From Ruegeria discodermiae (lineage in GTDB: Bacteria > Pseudomonadota > Alphaproteobacteria > Rhodobacterales > Rhodobacteraceae): DNA of 64,000 nt. The notes beneath the pieces were generated by a model. The model was not told the origin of the DNA. It searched no databases and saw only the letters and a program-made list of their open reading frames with translations. The translations under genes were made by a program, and so were the position numbers. Below, piece after piece: positions 17,052-25,477 of this stretch (position 1 is the stretch's first letter; every line of letters begins with the position of its first letter). The DNA is taken from NCBI RefSeq assembly GCF_030758345.1, contig NZ_JAVAMO010000008.1:62001-126000 (forward strand). The letters are read 5' to 3'.

Positions 17052-18277
17052 AGATAGGCGTGATTGCCGATGATTTCACAGGTGCATCCGATATCGCGCT
17101 GACGCTGGCCGAAGCCGGAATGCGGGTGAGCCAGTTTATCGGTATCCCGGAAACCGAGACCGGAAAGGATCTGGACGCAGGAGTTGTGGCCCTAAAGTCC
17201 AGAACATGCCCGGTCAGCGAAGCGGTTCAATCCAGCTTGACCGCGTGTGATTGGTTGCTGGCTCAAGGAGCGCAGCAGATAATTTTTAAGGTTTGTTCGA
17301 CCTTTGACAGCACTGATGCTGGCAATATTGGACCGGTTTTGGACGCGCTGGCACAGCGACTAGATGCCGAAGGGGTAATCGTGTGCCCGGCATTCCCGGA
17401 GAACGGACGAAGCGTGTATCAGGGGCATTTGTTTGTACAGGACAAATTGCTGAACGAAAGTGGTATGCAGGATCATCCTTTGACACCGATGCGCGACGCC
17501 GATCTCAGACGTGTTCTTTCTGCCCAGTCTGCCAGGCCAATCACCCATATTGATGCCATGACTGTTATGCGCGGGGCACCAGCGATCCGCGCTGCTTTAC
17601 CAAAAAAGGGCCATGTCATCGCCGACGCTATTCGCGACGATGATCTGGTTGAGATTGGGAAGGCAGCGAATGATACGTCTCTTCTATGTGGCGGTTCAGG
17701 TATCGCCATTGGTTTGCCTGCCAATTTCGGATTCCAGGCGGCGGAACCAAAATGGGATGCGGTTCATGGTCCGGGGGTCGTATTGTCAGGGTCTTGCAGT
17801 AATATGACACGCCGCCAGGTTGAAACCTACAAATCCCAGGCACCGCATCGTGAAATCTCTGCCCGCGCAGTCATCAATGATGAAATCAATGTTCCAGAAG
17901 TGGCCGTGTGGGCCCTTCAGCAAGATAAGTCGCCTTTGATTTACTCTTCGGCAGACCCGGAGATCGTAAAGCAGGCTCAAGCGGAATTTGGCAAAGAGAA
18001 AACTGCCACAGCGATTGAGGCGTTCTTTGCACAACTGGCGGCCGAACTGATGGCCGCTGGGTTGGCGAGGATGGTTGTCGCAGGGGGCGAAACGTCAGGT
18101 GCAGTGGTAAATGGTTTGAAAGCGCGGGCCTTGCGCATTGGTCCAAGGCTTGCAGCTGGGGTTCCGGTGTTGCGTCTTGACGCTTCGCGCCCTGTGGCGT
18201 TGGCCTTGAAGTCTGGAAACTTCGGTTCTGATAATTTCTTTGCAAACGCTCTGACCAAGATGGGAGAGCAAAGATGA
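17048..18277 (+). CDS. otnK: 3-oxo-tetronate kinase
   Basis: The 409-residue protein matches the four-carbon acid sugar kinase family (formerly DUF1537). Seen are the N-terminal IGVIADDFTGASDIALTLAEAGM, FKVCSTFDSTDAGNIGPVLDAL, PAFPENGRSVYQGHLFV, GSCSNMTRRQVETY, and the ATP-binding VVAGGETSGAVV near the C-terminus. OtnK phosphorylates 3-oxo-tetronate at C4. It is immediately followed by otnC with an ATGA overlap, the standard pairing. OtnK and the related DtnK are close homologues; the OtnC neighbour favours OtnK. Confidence 0.92.
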   Translation: MKIGVIADDFTGASDIALTLAEAGMRVSQFIGIPETETGKDLDAGVVALKSRTCPVSEAVQSSLTACDWLLAQGAQQIIFKVCSTFDSTDAGNIGPVLDALAQRLDAEGVIVCPAFPENGRSVYQGHLFVQDKLLNESGMQDHPLTPMRDADLRRVLSAQSARPITHIDAMTVMRGAPAIRAALPKKGHVIADAIRDDDLVEIGKAANDTSLLCGGSGIAIGLPANFGFQAAEPKWDAVHGPGVVLSGSCSNMTRRQVETYKSQAPHREISARAVINDEINVPEVAVWALQQDKSPLIYSSADPEIVKQAQAEFGKEKTATAIEAFFAQLAAELMAAGLARMVVAGGETSGAVVNGLKARALRIGPRLAAGVPVLRLDASRPVALALKSGNFGSDNFFANALTKMGEQR

Positions 18278-18912
18278 GCGAAGAAACAAAGCTGCGTGAA
18301 GATATCTGTAAACTCGCGAAGTCCATTTTCGATCGTGGCTTAACCGGTGGTTCATCCGGCAACATCTCGGCCCGTTTGTCCGACGGTACCTTGCTTATGA
18401 CCCCAACCGGAAGCAGCATGGGGTTTCTCGATCCGGCCCGCATAAGTCATCTGGACACTGACCTGAGACTGCTGAGCGGGGATGAGCCCACCAAGGAAGT
18501 CCCTCTGCATTCTGCTTTCTACGAAACCCGCAGCGGAACAGGTGCGGTCGTGCATCTTCATTCTACCCATTCGGTCGCTTGGTCTATGTTGCCAGAGGTC
18601 GATTCCGATGACGTCTTACCTCCGCTCACGCCCTATTCGATCATGCGTTTGGGCAAAGTGAAACTGCTGCCGTTTTTCCTGCCCGGAGATGCGGCAATGG
18701 GTGATGCAATTCGGGGTCTTGCCGGCAAACGCTCGGCTGTGTTGCTGGCCAATCACGGTCCAGTGGTTGCTGGCCGCGATTTGTGGGCCACGGTATTTGC
18801 GATGGAAGAGTTGGAAGAAACTGCAAAGCTGGCGCTGTTGACCAGAGGGTCTGATCCAAAAATGTTGTCAGCATCGGACATTCGCCGGATTGAGCAGGAA
18901 TTTCCAACGTAA
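18274..18912 (+). CDS. otnC: 3-oxo-tetronate 4-phosphate decarboxylase (class II aldolase family)
   Basis: The 212-residue protein shows class II aldolase/adducin motifs: GGSSGNIS (24-31), TPTGSSMG, the acid in TKEVPLH, the zinc-binding HLHSTHS (about 92-98) and a third His in LANHGPVVAG. OtnC decarboxylates 3-oxo-tetronate 4-phosphate to dihydroxyacetone phosphate, feeding glycolysis. It ends the tightly coupled run that starts at tctB; the aldo/keto reductase follows after 112 bp. Confidence 0.92.
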   Translation: MSEETKLREDICKLAKSIFDRGLTGGSSGNISARLSDGTLLMTPTGSSMGFLDPARISHLDTDLRLLSGDEPTKEVPLHSAFYETRSGTGAVVHLHSTHSVAWSMLPEVDSDDVLPPLTPYSIMRLGKVKLLPFFLPGDAAMGDAIRGLAGKRSAVLLANHGPVVAGRDLWATVFAMEELEETAKLALLTRGSDPKMLSASDIRRIEQEFPT

Positions 18913-19024
18913 ATTCAAAGCTGCCACGGCCAATTTGAAACACGGTCGGCTTAACTCAGTTCATATCGAAACACAGTCACCCGGATGGTGACGCCGAAGT
19001 ATCCTGAAGAAAGGACCCGAACTC

Positions 19025-19996
19025 ATGCAATACAAACCCCTCGGCAGAACAGGCTTAAAAGTCTCGCAGCTTTGTTTTGGCACGATGTCCTTTGGTGGAG
19101 ATGCGAGCGTTGAGCAATCCGAAGCAATGTTCAACGCGTGTGTGGATGAAGGGATCAATTTCTTCGATTGTGCTGATGCGTATTCCCTTGGTCGGGCCGA
19201 AGAAATTCTGGGTGACCTCATACAGGGCAAGCGCGAGAAGTTAGTCATAACATCCAAGTGCTTTGTCCCTATGAGTGACGAAGTGATTTCGGGTGGCGCC
19301 AATCGTCGTCACATTATCTCGGCGGTGGAAGCCAGCTTAAAAAGGCTGAAAACCGACTGGCTTGACGTTCTGTTCATGCACCGTTGGGACAACTTTGTTC
19401 CGTTGGAAGAAACCCTCCGCGCGCTTGAAAAACTGGTGTCGGACGGCAAGGTAAACTATCTGGGTGCCAGCAATTATGCTGCTTGGCAGATTGCGAAGGG
19501 CTTGGGTATCTCTGAAAAGAACGGCTGGTCGCGGTTTGATGTCATTCAACCCATGTACTCGCTGGTCAAGCGCCAGGCCGAGGTCGAGATCTTTCCTCTG
19601 GCACGTGCAGAAAACCTTGGTGTCTTGACCTACTCGCCCGTTGGCGGAGGCCTGCTGAGTGGAAAATACTCCCGAGGTGCCAGGCAGGAAGAAGGCAGGA
19701 TAACTCAGAACAAAGAGTATGAAAAACGGTATCGCGAAGACTGGGTTTATGAAGTGGCGGAAGAATTTACCGAGATTGCTACTGAAAATGATGTTCACCC
19801 GGTTACGCTGGCTGTTTCATGGGTCGCAGCTAACCCGGCCGTCAGTTGCCCGATTATTGGCGCGAGAAACATTGAACAACTTCGCCCATCTCTGGATGCC
19901 GCGAAGTGGACTATTTCACCAGAGCTCTATGCCGCTGTTTCCAATATCTCGCGCACACCACCACCGGCGACTGATCGCCTTGAAGAGCAAGGCTGA
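19025..19996 (+). CDS. aldo/keto reductase
   Basis: The 323-residue protein begins MQYKPLGRTGLKVSQLCFGTMSFG and has the AKR tetrad: Asp and Tyr in FFDCADAYSLGRAEEILG, Lys in VITSKC and His in VLFMHRWDNF. GASNYAAWQ, SPVGGGLLSGKY and the C-terminal IIGARNIEQL cofactor loop are also present. It reduces or oxidises a carbonyl/hydroxyl with NADP(H). It lies 112 bp after otnC with its own ribosome site (AAAGGAC); it may join the sugar-acid operon or have its own promoter. Confidence 0.9.
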   Translation: MQYKPLGRTGLKVSQLCFGTMSFGGDASVEQSEAMFNACVDEGINFFDCADAYSLGRAEEILGDLIQGKREKLVITSKCFVPMSDEVISGGANRRHIISAVEASLKRLKTDWLDVLFMHRWDNFVPLEETLRALEKLVSDGKVNYLGASNYAAWQIAKGLGISEKNGWSRFDVIQPMYSLVKRQAEVEIFPLARAENLGVLTYSPVGGGLLSGKYSRGARQEEGRITQNKEYEKRYREDWVYEVAEEFTEIATENDVHPVTLAVSWVAANPAVSCPIIGARNIEQLRPSLDAAKWTISPELYAAVSNISRTPPPATDRLEEQG

Positions 19997-20093
19997 ACTG
20001 GTAGACCGCTGCCTAGTCTTGAGAAAACAGAATCGAACGGCTTAGAGAATTCAAATATTGCAAACTTGATCCCCGAATTCAGATATCCTGATA

Positions 20094-20460
20094 TTAGGGG
20101 GACATTCTCTCTCGGGATGTTTCGATGTGTTGTCGCATCGCCTGTTTGGCGACTTCGGGGTTTCGCGCCTGAATAGCTTCGACAATCTGCTGATGTTCAT
20201 CCGTGGCGTCGCGCGCGACGCTGGAATGATAGCGCAGCCGAAAAAGGTGCATATGTGTATGCAGGCGGCTGAGCGAACTGGCGGTCAGAGAGTTACCGCA
20301 ATGCTGGGCAAGATCGTCTTGAAACTGGCGGTCGATCAATGCGAATCGGCTTTAATTCGTCTTTGGATCCTCTGCGACAAGCTTCACCATGTCATTTGCA
20401 AGGTTCGCGAGATGGTCGACCTCATGTTGAGTTGCGTTATGCTGAGTTGCGTTGCGCGCT
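20094..20460 (-). pseudogene. FadR-type GntR regulator remnant (FCD domain)
   Basis: Read on the minus strand, the sequence gives EVDHLANLANDMVKLVAEDPKTN, a TAA stop, then SRFALIDRQFQDDLAQHCGNS and DEHQQIVEAIQARNPEVAKQAMRQHIE. This is a continuous FCD domain (the usual ALDRAFHDALAEACGN pattern and EHRAIIEAI helix) broken by one in-frame stop. No winged helix-turn-helix is found upstream. The gene is a relic in a 1.2-kb zone of decayed sequences. Confidence 0.75.
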
Positions 20461-20866
20461 GCGCCCGCTAGCAGAGTTGCAGCGTTGTCCTACGTGTATT
20501 GGGCGGTGTTTGTCCTAACCGTTTTGATCGCCTCGGCCTTCAATTGGACAGAAACACACCTGATCCCTTTGCTGACTGGCAACCCAGGGAACTTGGTGGT
20601 CGATTGGGGGAGAATGGCAATCTTCCAGCCTGATCTCATCTCAGCTCCAAGCGCTATTGTGTTTTCCGGCCTTGTCTTCCTGCTAAACGCCTTTGGTTCC
20701 TACCTATTTTTGCCGGCCTAATCATCCTCTATACGCTCACGGATGATTTCGTCGGCTTTGCTGAGGGGCCAGACCAAATTGCCACTGAAGAACAGCGAAG
20801 GCTTCTTGCAATGGTAGGCAATTCCTTGAGTGTTGGGATATTCCGGTGTTGTTGCTTGGGTCTGAT
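20452..20866 (+). pseudogene. frameshifted membrane-protein fragment, unrecognised
   Basis: The first frame (20452-20721) reads as hydrophobic segments YVYWAVFVLTVLIASAFNW and APSAIVFSGLVFLLNAFGSY, then stops. After a one-base shift in the T-run near 20707-20711 the reading continues FAGLIILYTLTDDFVGFAEG and EEQRRLLAMVGNSLSVGIF. This looks like one membrane protein broken by an indel. It ends exactly where an IS5-like terminal repeat begins (20867), so an insertion probably cut its 3' end. I do not recognise the family. Confidence 0.5.
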
Positions 20867-21200
20867 GGGCGTTGTTGCATAACTCACGCTTGAAGCGCGA
20901 TGGCCTCTTTCCCCCCTGATGTTATGCCACGCGAGTGATTTCGGCGGTGCCGAGAGTATTGAAACGGTTCATGAGAGCGATGCAGATATGGATTTCGGCT
21001 GTTTATCTGTTGGGGTCTCTCGCTGCGATGCGCTCGCCGAACGCCTTGAGACAACGCATCTTCGCCTCAATCCGGCTCTGAGCGTGATACCCTGTCCAGC
21101 GCTTCCAGAACGTCCGGCCGTAACGCCGGGTATGGCCAAATCGGCCGCAACGCATTTGTACAAGCCGCGACGAACCTTGATCTGCATAAGTCAGGCGGGA
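20867..21200 (-). mobile_element. IS5-family transposase remnant with terminal repeat
   Basis: On the minus strand the frame reads RTFWKRWTGYHAQSRIEAKM, RCLKAFGERIAARDPNR, a TAA stop at about 21001-21003, then TAEIHICIALMNRFNTLG and TAEITRVA. This is the conserved C-terminus of IS5-family transposases (pattern WSGYHRRSRVETKM, ARDFDRQVAELQVRIAVLN). GGGCGTTGTTGCATAA (20867-20882) matches an IS5-type terminal inverted repeat and marks the element end. No second end was found, and the in-frame stop shows it is inactive. Confidence 0.7.
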
Positions 21201-21218
21201 CTGCAGCCGTCCACGACG

Positions 21219-21261
21219 TGTGGCGTGAAAGTAGAAGAATACCACATGCAAGATCACCTTA
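21219..21261 (-). mobile_element. possible IS6-family transposase N-terminal scrap
   Basis: The minus-strand translation KVILHVVFFYFHATRR resembles the N-terminal IS6-family segment KDVILHAVFFYVRY. It directly abuts the IS5 remnant, so the region may be a junction of two dead elements. The match is short. Confidence 0.4.
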
Positions 21262-21413
21262 TTAGGATAACACACGACGCTGTATGAGATCTTCCTGGTC
21301 TGCTGTTGTCTATTTTTTGCACGCCGCTATCGGACCTGCGTTCGAAACGACAGCTGAGGACGGAATCCATTCGTAGGGCCCCGTATTCCATCACCAGCAA
21401 ATCGCAGAGAACG

Positions 21414-22325
21414 CTATCCGATCTTACTATTTCCTGATTGATCCATCTCTGACAGGATCCATTTGCGAAAGGCCATCAGTTTGCGCTCATTCTTCCGGGT
21501 CTGCGGATAGACAAGCCAGAATGCCTGCCTGTCACTTGCCACCAGATCGAATGGCTGTACCAGCCGTCCCATCTCGAGTTCGGTGCGGAAGAAGGCTGGG
21601 GTGAGCATGGCAACGCCTTGTCCTTCAAGCGCCGCGCGCGCCTCGTTGGATTGTGAGCCGAGATGCGATCCGATCCTGTCCGATAAGGCACTCGCATCGA
21701 CGCCGGCATGTTCCAGCCAGCAGGCCCAATAGGGATCTCCCGGGTCGATGATCTTGTGTATCAGAATATCGGACGGCTGCGCCAGCACGCCTATACGATC
21801 AAGAAGGTCGCGGCTGAGCATGGGCGTGAAGGCCGAGGCCATCAGCTTGTGGGCGGTCAACCCAGGCCAGTTGCCGTAGCCATACCGGATCGCAACATCG
21901 ACCTCGGCGCGGCCGAAATCCGTCTCATCGCAACTGATGGCAACCCGGACGGCAAGGCCGGGGTGGGCCACTTGAAAGTTGCTGAGGCGCGGAGACAGCC
22001 AATTCAACGCAAAGGTCGGCGAGGTGTTGATCGACAGGGTTTTTTGTGCTGCCGCATCGACTGCGGCAAAGCCCGAGCGCAAGCGCTGGAACGCGTCGAT
22101 CGTGGGCATCGCAAGAATGCGGCCCGCCTCGGTCAGTTCCACGCGGCGGGACTGGCGCAGGAACAAGGGTGATCCGACCCGTTTCTCCAAGATTTTGATC
22201 TGGTAGCTGACGGCAGACTGCGTCATCCCGAGCTCTTCAGCAGCGCGGGTAAAATTCTCATGCCGCGCGCAGGCCTCAAAGACCCGGATGGCGGCAAAGG
22301 GCGGTAGGCGTTGACTGGAATACAT
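21414..22325 (-). CDS. LysR-family regulator, GcvA-like
   Basis: The 303-residue protein begins with the GcvA-type N-terminus (RLPPFAAIRVFEACARHENFTRAAEELGMTQSAVSYQIKILEKRVG, HTH about residues 8-65) and has the periplasmic-binding-like effector domain with SINTSPTFALNWLSPRLSNFQ and VDVAIRYGYGNWPGL. It is divergent from the repeat-protein and RTX genes (185 bp between). It may regulate them, but GcvA-like proteins commonly control distant genes too. Confidence 0.92.
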   Translation of the reverse strand: MYSSQRLPPFAAIRVFEACARHENFTRAAEELGMTQSAVSYQIKILEKRVGSPLFLRQSRRVELTEAGRILAMPTIDAFQRLRSGFAAVDAAAQKTLSINTSPTFALNWLSPRLSNFQVAHPGLAVRVAISCDETDFGRAEVDVAIRYGYGNWPGLTAHKLMASAFTPMLSRDLLDRIGVLAQPSDILIHKIIDPGDPYWACWLEHAGVDASALSDRIGSHLGSQSNEARAALEGQGVAMLTPAFFRTELEMGRLVQPFDLVASDRQAFWLVYPQTRKNERKLMAFRKWILSEMDQSGNSKIG

Positions 22326-22378
22326 AAGCTCAGCTTGTGGCTATTCGTTGAGTTTTGATTGTCCGTGCTGACTATCAC

Positions 22379-22397
22379 TGTGCCAGAGTTGGGCACA
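22379..22397. promoter_or_regulatory. inverted repeat in the LysR divergent promoter region
   Basis: TGTGCC (22379-22384) and GGCACA (22392-22397) are perfect 6-bp arms separated by 7 bp. The site lies 54 bp upstream of the LysR start and 114 bp before the repeat-protein start. Position and dyad form fit a LysR operator; binding is inference. Confidence 0.4.
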
Positions 22398-22510
22398 GGC
22401 ATCAATTCGGCCTGTGACTGAGATGGCCTGACACGCCACTGCGGAGGTGGTTCCCTGGCGCAAGGGGCGGGTCGCCGCAAAATTAGATAGCAACGAGTGA
22501 GAGAGTTAAT

Positions 22511-22945
22511 ATGTCGATTCAAAATAATGGATTTTCAGCTCAGCCCCCGAACGCCCACCCCCTGCGTCCCGCTGATGCTGGGGATGTCTTTCAGTACCAA
22601 CCGGATGCGATCACCGATGGTGATCCCGACCCGGGCGGGCTGCCGCCATTTGATCCCAGCAGCCCCGCCCGTCTGGAGGAGGGTGACGTTTTTCACTTTC
22701 AGCCCGACGGGATTGTGGACGGTGACCCCGATCCCGGCGAACTTCCGCCTTTTGATCCCGTTGGTCCCGATTCAGCCGCGTTGCTGGGCGAATACGGCCT
22801 CATCTCTGGCGAAACCCGCCAGGCTCGTGCTGACGACGATACTGACATTCCCGATTGTATAATCTGGGTTATCGATGGTGCGAACGTACTTCCCGATAAC
22901 GCAGGCGACGACCTGAGTGCACTCGCCTGGGATCTTCTGGGCTGA
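22511..22945 (+). CDS. unknown acidic protein with two 26-residue Asp/Pro-rich repeats
   Basis: The 144-residue protein has a GAGAGAG ribosome site before its ATG. Residues 24-49 and 58-83 are near-copies (21 of 26 identical), each built as GDVF..QPD.I.DGDPDPG.LPPFDP. The C-terminus (about 100-144) is acidic, contains a single Cys (DIPDCIIWVIDGANVLP) and ends DLSALAWDLLG. There is no signal peptide or membrane helix. The DGDPDPG turns look suited to calcium binding, and the downstream neighbour is an RTX protein. I do not recognise a family; the hydrophobic/acidic end resembles the C-terminal signals of type I secreted proteins, but this is speculative. Confidence 0.65.
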   Translation: MSIQNNGFSAQPPNAHPLRPADAGDVFQYQPDAITDGDPDPGGLPPFDPSSPARLEEGDVFHFQPDGIVDGDPDPGELPPFDPVGPDSAALLGEYGLISGETRQARADDDTDIPDCIIWVIDGANVLPDNAGDDLSALAWDLLG

Positions 22946-23137
22946 CCTCGCGCCACAGGTGCAGCACCCCTAAGCGCGACGCGATTGAAACCGGAGGCCC
23001 GGATGAAGTCCCGGCGCGCGCCAAACGATCTGAAGCTGCGGCCTGAATCGCTTGGGCCTGCAGCGACCCAAAGACAAACCTTCATTTGAAACACGCGCCC
23101 CCTGGGCGCGCCAATTGAACTTAAAGGAGTTAGTTCC

Positions 23138-24898
23138 ATGCCAGATGCAGGAGGCATTGGCCTTTACACCAATCTGAACAGCACCAGTGATAACTTTGTC
23201 GCAGACGAAGCTTACGCGAGCGTGCTCGCCGACAGTTACTCGGACCTGCTTTGGTCGGGCATCTATGCCAACCCTGGCAACGATCTGATCACGCGCGATC
23301 GCAGCGGTACCTACCAGTTGGGGAACCATCACGAGACCAACTTCGATTTCAAGATAGATGGTGGTGCTGGTTTCGATACGGTCAGCTACTCGCTGGCGCC
23401 AACCGCCCTGTTTGCTGACCTGCTTTCCGGTGTCGGCCAGATAGATGACTACGGCGGCGAAAACTATCAAGAGGATCACTACGTAAGTGTCGAAGCCATC
23501 TGGGCCACGCATTACGACGACACGATTTTCGGAGATCACGGTTACAACGTCATCAAAGGTCTGAACGGGCACGATGTTATCGATGGCCGCGGCGGCGTTG
23601 ACTATATCGAAGGTGGCAATGGTCTTGACCATATCCTTGGAGGTGACGGCGGAGACGTGATCTTTGGCGGCAACCACAATGACGCCATCTGGGGTGAAGA
23701 TGGCGTCGATCACATCAACGGCGATGGCGGTGCGGACACGATCCACGGCGGTTCGCAGGGCGACGTGATCGACGGCGGCTCGGGCTCCGACTCGATCAAC
23801 GGGGATGGCGGCAGTGATGTCATATTCGGCGGCGGTGATGGCGACATCATCAACGGCGGCTGGGGAAATGACACGATCGACGGCGGTGAGGGCAGCGACA
23901 ATATCGAAGGCGGATGGGGGAATGACGTCATCACCGTGGGTCACGGCGATGATGTTGCCTATGGAGGTGCGGGATACGACACGTTCATCATCGGAGCAGA
24001 GTGGGGCGATAACTGGCTTCACGGTGGCGGCAAGGCAGACAAGGTCATCTTCGAAGGAAACCAAAACCTCCATGTCGATCTCCTCAACGGGTTCGCTCTG
24101 CGCGACGGCGGCTATGATACGTTGATCAGCATTCGTAATATCGAGACTGAGGGCGGCAGCGATACCGTCTTCGGCACCTCAGGGCGCAACGTGATCAAGA
24201 CCGGCGATGGCGCAGACTATGTCTACACGATCGGTGGTGATGATCTGGTCGACACCGCCACCGGCAGCGATGTGGTCGTGGGCTATGGTGGCAGTGAAAC
24301 GATCAACGCTGGCGCCGGTCATGATTACGTTGCCGGGCACGGTGGCGATGACGAGATCGATGGTGGCTATCACAACGACGAACTCTATGGAGGAGCCGGT
24401 GATGACACAATCGAAGGCGGTCGCGGCTACGACACGATCGACGGCGGTGACGGCGACGACAGCATCGAGGGTGGATGGCACGCTGATATCATTCGGGGCG
24501 GCGCAGGCTTTGACGCCATGAGTGGTGGTGCGGGGGCGGACACCTTCCTCTGGGAGGTCGGAGATCACCATTTGTTCGGCGACACGATCTCGGATTTCAG
24601 CGGAAGCAAGGATTTCCTTGCCTTTGGCGAGGGCTTCTTTGGTGTGGGCGACGTGGATCTTTCGGATGTCCTCACCGCCCATGACGGCTGGGGCGGCACC
24701 GTACTAATGGCTGACTCGGCCGAAACTGGCTGGCAATTGCTCGCCGTTATTACGAACGCTGGTCAGACGGCGGCCATCCAGCAACGTATCGCGGATGGCT
24801 CAATCATCGATGCCGAGGCGAGCCAGGCCTTCGCCGAAGCGCCGGACGCGTTTCAATTCGAACAGGACCTATCCGCCTTCGATCAATTCCTGTTCTGA
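23138..24898 (+). CDS. RTX (hemolysin-type calcium-binding repeat) protein
   Basis: The 586-residue protein has no Sec signal. From about residue 150 to 480 it is a run of glycine/aspartate nonapeptides (forms such as GGNGLDHIL, GGDGGDVIF, GGAGDDTIE), interrupted by a spacer around residues 290-350. These fold into calcium-binding beta-rolls. The C-terminus (ADTFLWEVGD, FLAFGEGFFG, ending AFDQFLF) fits an uncleaved type I secretion signal. No protease, lipase or other catalytic motif was found in the first 130 residues. No type I ABC transporter or membrane-fusion gene is in the window, so export must use a system elsewhere. AAAGGAG precedes the ATG. Confidence 0.92.
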   Translation: MPDAGGIGLYTNLNSTSDNFVADEAYASVLADSYSDLLWSGIYANPGNDLITRDRSGTYQLGNHHETNFDFKIDGGAGFDTVSYSLAPTALFADLLSGVGQIDDYGGENYQEDHYVSVEAIWATHYDDTIFGDHGYNVIKGLNGHDVIDGRGGVDYIEGGNGLDHILGGDGGDVIFGGNHNDAIWGEDGVDHINGDGGADTIHGGSQGDVIDGGSGSDSINGDGGSDVIFGGGDGDIINGGWGNDTIDGGEGSDNIEGGWGNDVITVGHGDDVAYGGAGYDTFIIGAEWGDNWLHGGGKADKVIFEGNQNLHVDLLNGFALRDGGYDTLISIRNIETEGGSDTVFGTSGRNVIKTGDGADYVYTIGGDDLVDTATGSDVVVGYGGSETINAGAGHDYVAGHGGDDEIDGGYHNDELYGGAGDDTIEGGRGYDTIDGGDGDDSIEGGWHADIIRGGAGFDAMSGGAGADTFLWEVGDHHLFGDTISDFSGSKDFLAFGEGFFGVGDVDLSDVLTAHDGWGGTVLMADSAETGWQLLAVITNAGQTAAIQQRIADGSIIDAEASQAFAEAPDAFQFEQDLSAFDQFLF

Positions 24899-24914
24899 CC
24901 ACGCATCTCGTGCT

Positions 24915-24936
24915 GCGGCCTTCACGCGAGGGCCGC
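24915..24936 (+). terminator. possible terminator hairpin after the RTX gene
   Basis: GCGGCC (24915-24920) pairs with GGCCGC (24931-24936) across a 10-nt loop, 17 bp after the RTX stop. There is no clear T-run. The rest of 24899-25148 shows no gene. Confidence 0.35.
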
Positions 24937-25148
24937 GGCGTCCAGCTACTGGCGAGCTTTAGGCTTACGTTCTTTCGAACGGATCATCTGGCTTGAGACG
25001 CCCTAACCGGCATTCAGGTCACCAGCGATCTGAGCAAGGTACCACGCGGTGTTGAAGGTATCGCCTGGGAACCCAAGCCTGAAGCCGCCCGCGCGCCGAC
25101 GGGGCCAGTTCTGCCATGCATTCGCCGATTGCCAGAACGCGCATAGTC

Positions 25149-25460
25149 TTACAGAAAGTCGTCGCGGCGCGGGGTGAAACTGTCGATCAACGTACCAGGC
25201 ATCAGACAGAGGCACCCATGCCTTTGCCCGGATGGGATCACAAAGCTGTCGCCGGGGCCGAACTCTTGCTCGGTGTCGCCCAGTGTGAAGCGAAAGCGGC
25301 CGCTTTCCACATAGGTCGATTGAACATGCACGTGATCGTGCAGGACACCGATGGCACCCGAGGCCGTGAACCGGAAGGCCACGACCATCAGGTCGGGGTG
25401 ATCGGAAAGGACCTGACGGGTGACGTGTTCGCCCGCCGTCACAATCGGAAACTGGGACAA
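25149..25460 (-). CDS. small cupin protein, KdgF-like
   Basis: The 103-residue single cupin shows the metal-binding pattern HDHVHVQSTYVESGRFRFTLGD in motif 1 and PGDSFVIPSGQRHGCLCL in motif 2. KdgF proteins of this size convert 4,5-unsaturated uronates to their linear keto forms in pectin and alginate breakdown. The start codon appears to be TTG (25458-25460), with AAGGT upstream. It follows the SDR gene by 17 bp, at the end of the TRAP operon. A generic sugar-binding cupin is the alternative. Confidence 0.8.
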   Translation of the reverse strand: MSQFPIVTAGEHVTRQVLSDHPDLMVVAFRFTASGAIGVLHDHVHVQSTYVESGRFRFTLGDTEQEFGPGDSFVIPSGQRHGCLCLMPGTLIDSFTPRRDDFL

Positions 25461-25477
25461 GGTAATTGGACCTTTCG

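Noticed and set aside
22970-24073. Val/Ala-rich minus-strand frame opposite the RTX gene
   Set aside because: It arises from the repeat structure of the RTX codons read backwards.
23138-24898. RTX region considered as a CRISPR-like or tandem DNA repeat array
   Set aside because: The repetition is at protein level (nonapeptides); the DNA units vary and lack unique spacers.
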